From Halostagnicola sp. A-GB9-2 (GTDB taxonomy: Archaea > Halobacteriota > Halobacteria > Halobacteriales > Natrialbaceae): a DNA stretch of 64,000 nt. The translations under genes were made by a program, and so were the position numbers. The notes under the pieces were generated by a model. That model was not told the DNA's origin. It ran no database searches and worked only from the letters and a program-made list of their open reading frames with translations. Where the stretch lies: assembly GCF_030068615.1 (NCBI RefSeq), contig NZ_JASJOC010000001.1, positions 310,001 to 374,000 of the forward strand. Reading direction: 5' to 3'. Positions 18,701 through 25,060 of this stretch are shown piece after piece. Position 1 is the stretch's first letter, and each line of letters begins with the position of its first letter.

Positions 18701-19041
18701 CGTCGGTCGATCACGATCTCTTCGAACGCGACCTTTCGCGGGCTCTCGACGGGCTGACCGTCGACGAACTGTTACCGGTAGACGACCTCAGCGATGGGAA
18801 CTGCGGTCGAACCGAGTTCCTCAACGCAACCACGAGACGCACCGAGCGAAGCGTACCGTCGCCGACGACGACACTGGATGAGTGTCTTGCCCGAAAAGCC
18901 GCGATCGGCTCCTATCGGACGTCCGACGAGCGGACACAGATCGACGACCCGTCGTTTCTGGGTGGGTTGGCGGGAGTCTCCTACACGATGTTGCGGATCG
19001 TAGAACCGGAGACGCTCCCGTGTGTTCTCCTCTTCGAGTGA
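15799..19041 (+). CDS. lanM: Class II lanthipeptide synthetase (LanM-like) with degenerate cyclase zinc site
   Basis: 1080 residues, the usual LanM size. The N-terminal DUF4135 dehydratase domain (about 130-660) keeps the catalytic set aligned with the family: K300 in AYKPRS, D375, H377 and N380 in DCHLENL, D392 in VDAETIF, and R542/T548 in NRLVYRPT for phosphate elimination. The C-terminal LanC-like domain (about 735-1080) keeps H894 in FLHGASGI and Y954. The three positions that hold Zn ligands in LanM enzymes (Cys in WC.G; Cys-Cys or Cys-His before GN.GR) are S953, S998 and D999. A Cys (C1002) sits three residues later. So dehydration is expected; zinc-dependent thioether formation is doubtful. 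Cluster role is inferred from the nearby precursors and exporter. Confidence 0.92.
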   Translation: MSQIFSETEQRRIAAQSQTLLERLSNPDAFEYAVDDAVATKRVEAWREQYPDEESFRRRIERVNCSRDDLRRAACVDTLAEGEEVPTWVDRLDALAATLESRSPDEFPENLIPNPEKWVRKEREKPFGALSAAIAEHAREQLDDIALEVLSGETIGIMQEWFRVRFETRFSRILYVEFKTYIAAHDRELAHADPSAFTERPTAYYDQFIEALFSGAFPSLCLEYPVFARLLTTQIRQWHEHLEEFSRRLRSDRELLAERFTEDGDLGDVVEIYSLADDTHGDGRAIMRVEFESGVTVAYKPRSVEAGATFYDVLADLEEYLPVTMGVEPTYVCRDDYGWMGWVERRDCRTERDVERYYRRAGALSCLAYFLEFTDCHLENLISAGSTPVLVDAETIFHPYIGPDRSPMPTGVQQFVQNNVLLSLLLPYKIGGSAAELGGGDMSELMAGIGVSDDDATLTHVSSPRLEAVNTDVMTVEREHPAVDRSDNVPRVDGHARPPDEHATAVATGFEETYRSVLELRDSGALFDEIELFDRFSAIENRLVYRPTQVYATLLRKMCSRASLSDGFRFGVAMEELAVPFCDGTVSGDVPWQLYDSERVELRRLDPPRFTSETDRTEIEFSGDATGVDTGVSGISRSRDRIDSASITDMNTQLELIRGSLGEKPDPSTSFEGTVRSGDPSTDKASFRSEAAAIFDRIHRLGSTRGSEELNWTWVESIDTTDRLTIHPFDETLHVGDGGVALLAASLYRLSGENRYATVARDVIEPTLRSVQSARVTPSMSKHGGVTGIGSVIYGLATVGALLEDEAILRTGIRAAESIRTDTFGPDHQYDVSGGAAGTILGLLALDERYESDELVSIATECGDHLLDSRTESTGGFRVWNTIDDCPPLIGFLHGASGIAYSLVRLYEVTGDDAYLSAAIEAVEFETQHYSETASGWKDRRPWADDEFSDRWSYGRAGIGLSRLGMQSSVDHDLFERDLSRALDGLTVDELLPVDDLSDGNCGRTEFLNATTRRTERSVPSPTTTLDECLARKAAIGSYRTSDERTQIDDPSFLGGLAGVSYTMLRIVEPETLPCVLLFE

Positions 19042-19169
19042 GTTCGCGAGACGGCGGTCCGATACCCGTCGGCGACGGAAGCCGACGCGACGGTTTCGGC
19101 CGACTTCGTTCCGTGCGGTCGTTCGCGAAGAACGGTACCTCTTTTACCCGCCCTCACCACCGCCTGCGT

Positions 19170-19625
19170 ATGACCACGCTCGGAGTGGTGGTCGCGGAGT
19201 TCAACCGCCCGATCACCGAGCAGATGGAACGAGAGGCGCTGGAGACCGCACGCGCCGCGGGCGCGGAGGTCGCCCGGACGGTGCAGGTTCCGGGAGTGTA
19301 CGACGCGCCGTTGGCGGCCGATCGGCTCGCACGCCGTGAAGCGGTCGACGCCGTCGTCGTCATCGGAGCCGTCATCACCGGCGACACCGACCACGATCAG
19401 GTGATCACCGACGCGACCGCCCAGCGACTCTCGGACGTCGGCCTCGAGCGTGATACACCCGTTACACTCGGCGTAACGGGCCCCGGTATGTCCGCCGCCG
19501 AAGCGCGAGAACGGGTCGAAAACGCCGCGAAAGCCGTTGACGGGGCGCTCGACCTCGTCGCGGAACTTCCCGACGCCGATCCGCATTCGGATACCGATTC
19601 GCAGTTAGATACCAATTCAGAGTAA
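19170..19625 (+). CDS. ribH: 6,7-dimethyl-8-ribityllumazine synthase (RibH)
   Basis: Penultimate enzyme of riboflavin synthesis, joining 5-amino-6-ribitylaminouracil with dihydroxybutanone phosphate. The motifs VAEFNRPITEQM, VPGVYDAPLAADRL and VVVIGAVITGDTDHDQVI match lumazine synthase, with the catalytic His in the last. ATG 19170 was chosen because the conserved domain begins at once (MTTLGVVVAEF) and a TATA-like CTTTTACC lies about 26 bases upstream; earlier in-frame starts overlap the LanM gene. 151 residues, with an acidic C-terminal tail. Confidence 0.95.
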   Translation: MTTLGVVVAEFNRPITEQMEREALETARAAGAEVARTVQVPGVYDAPLAADRLARREAVDAVVVIGAVITGDTDHDQVITDATAQRLSDVGLERDTPVTLGVTGPGMSAAEARERVENAAKAVDGALDLVAELPDADPHSDTDSQLDTNSE

Positions 19626-19627
19626 CA

Positions 19628-20776
19628 ATGACCATGGAATTTACCGACCGCGTAAGCCGAGTCGAACCGTCCGCAACGTTCGCGATTTCCGCACTCGCAA
19701 CCGAACTCGAGGCCGACGGCGCAGACGTCGTCGACCTCTCCGTCGGCGAACCGGACTTCCCGACGCCCGAGAACATCATTCAGGCAGGCCAAGATGCGAT
19801 GGACGCCGGACACACCGGCTACACGACCTCCGCGGGGATCCTCGAGCTCCGAAAATCGATCGCCAACAAGTTGGCTGATGACGGCCTCGATCACGGGCCG
19901 GAAAACATCATCGTCACGCCAGGCGCGAAACAGGCGCTCTACGAGATCGTTCACTCCCTGATCCAAGACGGTGACGAGGTCGCACTCCTCGATCCCGCCT
20001 GGGTCTCCTACGAGGCGATGGTCAAGATGGCTGGCGGCGACCTCGCCCGCGTCGATCTCTCCGAACACGACTTCGAACTCGAGCCCGCGCTCGACGATCT
20101 GGGTGAAGCCGTCTCGGACGATACCGAACTGCTGATCGTCAACTCGCCGTCGAACCCCACCGGCGTGGTCTACTCCGACACCGCGCTTGAGGGCGTTCGT
20201 GACCTCGCCGTCGAACACGACATCACCGTGATCTCCGACGAAATCTACAAAGAGATCACCTACGGCGTCGAACCGACGAGCCTGGGTACACTCGAGGGAA
20301 TGGCCGATCGCACGGTCACCGTCAACGGCTTCTCGAAAGCCTACTCGATGACCGGCTGGCGGCTCGGCTACTTCGCCGGTCCCGAAGAACTGATCGATCA
20401 GGCCGGGAAGCTCCACAGCCATTCGGTCTCCTCGGCCGTAAACTTCGTCCAGCACGCCGGTATCGAGGCGCTCGAGAACACCGACGATGCGGTCGTCGAA
20501 ATGACCGAGGCGTTCGAGCAACGACGGGACCTCGTCGTGGAACTGCTCGAGGACGAGGGCGTCGACGTGGCGGTTCCCGAGGGCGCGTTCTACATGATGC
20601 TCCCCGTCGACGACGATGATCAGGCGTGGTGTGAGGGTGCGATCGAAGACGCCCACGTCGCGACGGTGCCCGGCAGTGCGTTCGGCACGCCCGGCTACGC
20701 TCGAATCTCCTACGCCGCGAGCGAAGAGCGCCTTCGCGAGGGAATCGGTCGGCTCGTTGAGGAAGGCTACCTATAA
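19628..20776 (+). CDS. PLP-dependent aminotransferase, aspartate aminotransferase family
   Basis: Class I/II aminotransferase, 382 residues. The N-terminal DLSVGEPDFPTPENI, SPSNPTGVVY, SDEIYKEITYG and the PLP-lysine motif FSKAYSMTGWRLGY are all present, as is the C-terminal Arg in YARISYAAS that binds the substrate carboxylate. The closest well-known group is archaeal aspartate/broad-specificity AspC-like enzymes; substrate cannot be fixed from sequence. The start is 2 bases after ribH, so the two are co-transcribed; ATG 19634 is an alternative start. Confidence 0.92.
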   Translation: MTMEFTDRVSRVEPSATFAISALATELEADGADVVDLSVGEPDFPTPENIIQAGQDAMDAGHTGYTTSAGILELRKSIANKLADDGLDHGPENIIVTPGAKQALYEIVHSLIQDGDEVALLDPAWVSYEAMVKMAGGDLARVDLSEHDFELEPALDDLGEAVSDDTELLIVNSPSNPTGVVYSDTALEGVRDLAVEHDITVISDEIYKEITYGVEPTSLGTLEGMADRTVTVNGFSKAYSMTGWRLGYFAGPEELIDQAGKLHSHSVSSAVNFVQHAGIEALENTDDAVVEMTEAFEQRRDLVVELLEDEGVDVAVPEGAFYMMLPVDDDDQAWCEGAIEDAHVATVPGSAFGTPGYARISYAASEERLREGIGRLVEEGYL

Positions 20777-20974
20777 CTTCCCGGTATCGATACTCTCTGG
20801 GCGAAGTAGCGTAGTGGACTACAACTAACGAGCCTTTGTGCGAGCGGCTATTGGCAATGTGTTCTGACTGTTTATGTCGGAGTTGCCATCGCTTGGCAGA
20901 GGAAGGCGAAATCCCGGTTACAGACGGAGGGAAAAAGTAACACTATTGTGCGAGGGTTTCCTACCGTCTGATGA

Positions 20975-21076
20975 AGTCCCGTGGTGTAGTGGCCAATCAT
21001 ATGGGCCTTTGGTCGTGTTCGGTTCGTTCCGTCACGGAAGAGAGCCTATGACGGCAGTTCGAATCTGCCCGGGACT
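20975..21076 (+). tRNA. tRNA-Gln (UUG) with intron
   Basis: The 7-base acceptor arms AGTCCCG and CGGGACT pair perfectly, the T arm GGCAGTTCGAATCTGCC is intact, and after removing the intron the anticodon stem TGGGC/GCCTA (one G-T pair) encloses the loop CTTTGGA with anticodon UUG. Mature length is 72 without CCA, which is not encoded. A T-rich stretch (21091-21100) follows. Haloarchaeal tRNA-Gln(UUG) is known to carry an intron at 37/38, as here. Confidence 0.95.
21013..21042 (+). other. tRNA-Gln intron, position 37/38
   Basis: A 30-base insert interrupts the anticodon loop between G37 (21012) and A38 (21043). Its interior contains the complementary stretches TTCCGT and ACGGAA, which can form the central helix of the bulge-helix-bulge substrate cut by archaeal tRNA splicing endonuclease. 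The boundaries could shift by a base given the repeat AGAG at the 3' edge. Confidence 0.85.
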
Positions 21077-21298
21077 ATAATTACCCACGGTAATTTTCTA
21101 AGTACTTCAACTCGAGTCAGTACCACCCAGACAATCAGACACCCACTTCGATACGCACACAACCACTACCGGTGAGGGTGAGACTCGAGGGGTGATCGTC
21201 TCGCCGAAACGAGAACGTGCGGGGACGGCTCTGTGCAACCGACGTATCCGTTCATGGAGTTCGTAATTGTCATGGCGGTCGGTCCACAACGAGTCCGT

Positions 21299-21697
21299 AT
21301 GCAGATGGAACTACGGGTGTGCAAGCAGTGTCACACGGGGGCCCACGGGAACGACCAGAAGACGGCGATTACGAAAGATATGGTCAACTGCGCCGAGCAA
21401 ATCCGGGAGTTCAAAGACATTATTTCGCTCGATTCGGTGTACATCACGAAGGTCGACGAAGGCGATCCCGGCGGTGCGGAGGCGCTGTCGGTGATCGTCG
21501 CGGGTATCGAAAACGACACCGTGACGCTTCGAGACACGCAACTCGTGATCGAGGACAACGATGGGACGACACTCGTGTATCCCGAACCGACGGATATCCT
21601 CGAGGTGCTCACCCGGAATCTCGATCAGATCAGCGAACAGACGCGCCAGGACGTCAGCGTCGAACTCTCCGCCGACGGGGCGGAGATGATTACCTGA
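21299..21697 (+). CDS. Hypothetical protein
   Basis: Not recognised. About 132 residues, acidic, with a CKQC pair near the start followed by His (CHTGAHG), then a mixed alpha/beta segment with ALSVIVAGIENDTVTLRDTQLVIED. The start is uncertain: the frame is open from GTG 21233, with ATGs at 21254, 21272, 21299 and 21305; I chose 21299 because the acidic, haloarchaeal-type composition begins there. No operon partner; it lies between tRNA-Gln and the HdrA-like gene. Confidence 0.6.
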   Translation: MQMELRVCKQCHTGAHGNDQKTAITKDMVNCAEQIREFKDIISLDSVYITKVDEGDPGGAEALSVIVAGIENDTVTLRDTQLVIEDNDGTTLVYPEPTDILEVLTRNLDQISEQTRQDVSVELSADGAEMIT

Positions 21698-21916
21698 CGA
21701 GAGGAAAAGAGACAAACAGCGCGACCTGTAGTCCAGTCCAGTTCGGCGTCTTTGCGACTAGCGATCTTTCTACTGGTATCGCGATTCCATTAGATGACAC
21801 ATCACGCTCGAGTGGTACGAAGGCGCAATGGTAGTAGGGTGCATGCAAGAAAGAATTACATTCTGCGACTATAGATCACGACAAGTTTACGTCCCCGCTT
21901 TCGTAACGTCGAATCA

Positions 21917-24049
21917 ATGAACACGGGAGCGTTCGTTTGTTCGTGCGCGGGGACGTGCGACATCGACCTCGAGGAGGCTCGAGAGAACATCGACGATGTC
22001 GACGTCTCGGCGAGCTCGAGCCTGCTCTGTGGGGAGAAAATCGACGCGTTCGAACAGGTGATCGAGGAGTACGAACTCGACGAAATGACCGTGACGTGTC
22101 CGGAAGCGAAGGCGCAGGAAAAGCTCACTCAGGTCGCCGAAGAACAGGGATTACATCCCGCCGATATCGAATTCGTAGATCAACGAGAGAGCGCGGGGTG
22201 GGTCCACGACCGCGAGGCCGCGACCGATAAAACCGCCCGCCTCGTCAACGCTGCCAACGCCCGCCGGGAGCGAGACAAGCTGCCCGAAACAAGCATCCAT
22301 CGGGCCGGCCACGACGTCGCCGTCGTCGGCGACACAGACGCTGCGGTGACCCTAGCCGATTCCGCGGACGTGACCCTGATCGCGAACGGGAACGAACTCG
22401 AGGCCACGGAGGGGGACCTTGAGAACGTCGCCGTCGAACGCGGGCTCGTCACGAACGTCGACGGCTCCTACGGCGAGTTCGAGGTGACTCTCGAGGCGCG
22501 GGTGACGGACGACTGTATCTCCTGTATGAAGTGCGTCCACGAGGGTCCCGACGGGATGGTGACTAGCAACCCCGTCGACATCGATCCCGAGGCGCCGATC
22601 GGCGAGTGGATCACCGTCTGTCCAACCGACGCGATCGAGATGGAAGGCGTCGAGCGAACCCTCGAGTTCGACCAGATCGTCTACCCCGCGGGAGACGACG
22701 GTACCGTCGGCGGTCAGCGGGGCTTTCACACCGGAGAAGTCGACGCGGCGACGGTCAACGCCATTGAGCGACTGCTCGGCGGCTTCGAAGGACTCGACTT
22801 TCTCGATCTGGATATGGACGTCTGCGCCTCGGGTCACGCGGGCGAACAAGGCTGTAACGAGTGCGTCGACGCTTGCCCGCACGGTGCGGTCGATCGACCG
22901 GCCGTTGACGAAGTCTCGTTCGACCTCGGGAGCTGCCAGAACTGCGGGGCCTGTACCAGCGCCTGTCCGACCGGTGCGACGAAACTGGACGAACCGAGCA
23001 ACGAGCGGATCGCCCGGGAGGTCGAGGCGCTGCTTTACTCCTCGGACGACGGCGGCTTCGTCAGTAGCTTGCTCGGCGGCTCGGATCCGGGGATTGATAC
23101 CCCGATCGTCGCCTACGTCTGCTCGGAGCAGGCCCAGGAAGCCCTTCGAGAGTACGGCCGCCTCGCGGCCTCGGGACGAGCGGCCGTCGACTATCCGCCA
23201 ATCCTTCCCGTCGAAGTCAACTGCGCGGATACCGTCGGCGAAGCGCACGTTCTCCACGCGCTGGCGGCCGGTGCGGACGGCGTCGCTGTCGTCGGTTGCG
23301 GCGGAAGCTGTCTGCACTCCGGACCCGATCCGAAAGCGGAACTCGTCGAACGCCTCAACCGGGCGACGACCGATCTCGGGCTCGGCGAGCGCGTCGGCTT
23401 CTTCGCACCCGAACCGGGACAGCCAGCCGCGTTCGTCGAGGACCTCTCCGAGTTCGCCGCGAACACGCTCGAGGAGTCACCAATCCCCGAGGGCGAGCAC
23501 GAGGCGACCGGCGAGATCGACGATCCCGAGCGAGAGAACCCACCGTTCGATAGCCACGGATGGACCCTCGAGAGCGTCCGAGCCATCCTCGAGCACACCG
23601 ATCCCGAGCGAGACGTGATTCGGGGGCTGAAGGACTTCGGTATCGTCGAGGTCGAAGACGGCTGTACGCTGACGCCGACGTGCTCGAGTTACTGCCCGAC
23701 GGACGCGTTGCGTCGCACGGATATGGGGCTCGAGTTCAATCACGAACGGTGTGTCAACTGCGGGCTCTGCGAGGACGTCTGCGTCGAGGACGTCATGACC
23801 GTCTCCGACGGGCTCGATCTCTCACTGCTTCCCGAGAACAGGACAGACGAGGAGCCGTCGTGGACCGAGCTATACGAGGGTTCGATGCTCGCGTGTGCAG
23901 GCTGTGGAAAGGAGTTCACGAGCGAGGCGACCGCCGACGCGATCGAAGACCGAATCGGAGACGTCGTTTCGGGGATGGCACCGAACGCAGAGGAGAGCAT
24001 CTTCGACTACTGTTCGGATTGTCGGGCGAGAATGCTCCACGGCGGGTGA
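21917..24049 (+). CDS. HdrA-like multi-[4Fe-4S] protein with MvhD domain
   Basis: 710-residue electron-transfer protein combining parts of heterodisulfide reductase A and the MvhD (hydrogenase delta) family. In order: a CSCAGTC start typical of HdrA; a Rossmann-like stretch (about 130-165) in which the glycine loop is degenerate (VVGDTDAA), so FAD binding is doubtful; cluster motifs CISCMKC, CNECVDACP and CQNCGACTSACP (about 195-360); an MvhD-like domain from YVCSEQAQEAL to GCGGSCLHSG (about 395-510); a further CVNCGLCEDVC cluster; and a C-terminal zinc-ribbon-like CAGCGKEF...CSDC. It probably links the nearby formate-dehydrogenase-like and AOR-like proteins to a soluble electron carrier; this is inference from neighbourhood. 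Confidence 0.85.
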   Translation: MNTGAFVCSCAGTCDIDLEEARENIDDVDVSASSSLLCGEKIDAFEQVIEEYELDEMTVTCPEAKAQEKLTQVAEEQGLHPADIEFVDQRESAGWVHDREAATDKTARLVNAANARRERDKLPETSIHRAGHDVAVVGDTDAAVTLADSADVTLIANGNELEATEGDLENVAVERGLVTNVDGSYGEFEVTLEARVTDDCISCMKCVHEGPDGMVTSNPVDIDPEAPIGEWITVCPTDAIEMEGVERTLEFDQIVYPAGDDGTVGGQRGFHTGEVDAATVNAIERLLGGFEGLDFLDLDMDVCASGHAGEQGCNECVDACPHGAVDRPAVDEVSFDLGSCQNCGACTSACPTGATKLDEPSNERIAREVEALLYSSDDGGFVSSLLGGSDPGIDTPIVAYVCSEQAQEALREYGRLAASGRAAVDYPPILPVEVNCADTVGEAHVLHALAAGADGVAVVGCGGSCLHSGPDPKAELVERLNRATTDLGLGERVGFFAPEPGQPAAFVEDLSEFAANTLEESPIPEGEHEATGEIDDPERENPPFDSHGWTLESVRAILEHTDPERDVIRGLKDFGIVEVEDGCTLTPTCSSYCPTDALRRTDMGLEFNHERCVNCGLCEDVCVEDVMTVSDGLDLSLLPENRTDEEPSWTELYEGSMLACAGCGKEFTSEATADAIEDRIGDVVSGMAPNAEESIFDYCSDCRARMLHGG

Positions 24050-24109
24050 AGGGCGGTTTTCACCGGCGATAAACGACCGGTTCGCACAACGCAGAAACGC
24101 CAGCGACCC

Positions 24110-25060
24110 TCAGTTTTCGTGTTCGATCTCCCAGTCGGCCTTCTCCGCGGCAGTCTCGAGTGGAATGAACTCCCAGTCTGCGGCTTCCGCGATCCGTTCG
24201 TCACCCGGTGCGCCGACGAGAACCATCCGCTCCGCGTAGAACATCGAATCCGGCGTGATATCGGCGAGTCGCTCGCCTGGACCGGTCTCCGAGCCGCCGA
24301 AGAAGTCGAGATCGATCCCTTCGTCGCGCTGGAACTTTCGAATGGCTGGCGTGGAAACTTTCCCGACGATACCGAGCCAGTCGCTCCAGCTACGGGCGCT
24401 CGCGACGACGAACTGCGGATCCTCGAGTCGATTGATCGCCTCGTAGGTCAAGGCCAACGTCATGTCGTCCGGGTCGGTCGCCTCGCCGTGGTTGGTTGTC
24501 CGCTGGGAACCGGCCGATTGTTCCCGCTCCGCATTGGCCTGGTTCGAAGAACCGCCGCCCGCTCCGCCCTGGGATTCGGGGACGCCAACCGGTCCCTCCG
24601 TCGTCCGCGGGACACCCGGTATCGGTTGTCGGTCCGCCGGCTCCGTCTCGCCCGTCGAATCGTCGCCATCTCCCGATTTGTCGTCTTCATCGGATTGGTC
24701 GTCGGGAGCCGTATGAGTGAGGATATCGCTGACCGTCTCCGTACCGTCTCCCGTGTTCAATGATCCGTCGCCGGAACCGGATTCGCCCCCCTCCCCTGAG
24801 ACAGCGTCCGCCGGATCGTCGTCGACCGTGGCTGCTGGGACGTCCGCCCCGTTATCAAGAGTAGTTTCGCCTCCGGCTGTTTCTTCGCTCTCGGTTATCT
24901 CGCTCGAGGAGGGGTCCGGCGAACCAACCCAGGATGGTTCCGGTTCGTCATCCGGGTCGCCCTCGCCGCGCCAGAGCCAGTCGCCGTAATTGCTGTCATT
25001 CTCGCTGTCCGCCTCGGGGTCGTCGACGTCGATGTCGTCAAGATCGATGCTATCAGTCAT
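24110..25060 (-). CDS. Hypothetical acidic protein, translationally coupled to AOR-like gene
   Basis: 316 residues, unrecognised. Residues 1-195 are low-complexity and very rich in Asp, Glu, Gly, Ser and Thr, probably disordered. Residues about 200-316 form a compact, conserved-looking domain (MTLALTYEAINRL, SARSWSDWLGIVGKVS, MFYAERMVLVGAP). The ATG at 25060 lies inside the end of the AOR-like gene (8-base overlap), so the two are made together and may act together. Possibly a regulatory or assembly partner. Confidence 0.85.
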   Translation of the reverse strand: MTDSIDLDDIDVDDPEADSENDSNYGDWLWRGEGDPDDEPEPSWVGSPDPSSSEITESEETAGGETTLDNGADVPAATVDDDPADAVSGEGGESGSGDGSLNTGDGTETVSDILTHTAPDDQSDEDDKSGDGDDSTGETEPADRQPIPGVPRTTEGPVGVPESQGGAGGGSSNQANAEREQSAGSQRTTNHGEATDPDDMTLALTYEAINRLEDPQFVVASARSWSDWLGIVGKVSTPAIRKFQRDEGIDLDFFGGSETGPGERLADITPDSMFYAERMVLVGAPGDERIAEAADWEFIPLETAAEKADWEIEHEN

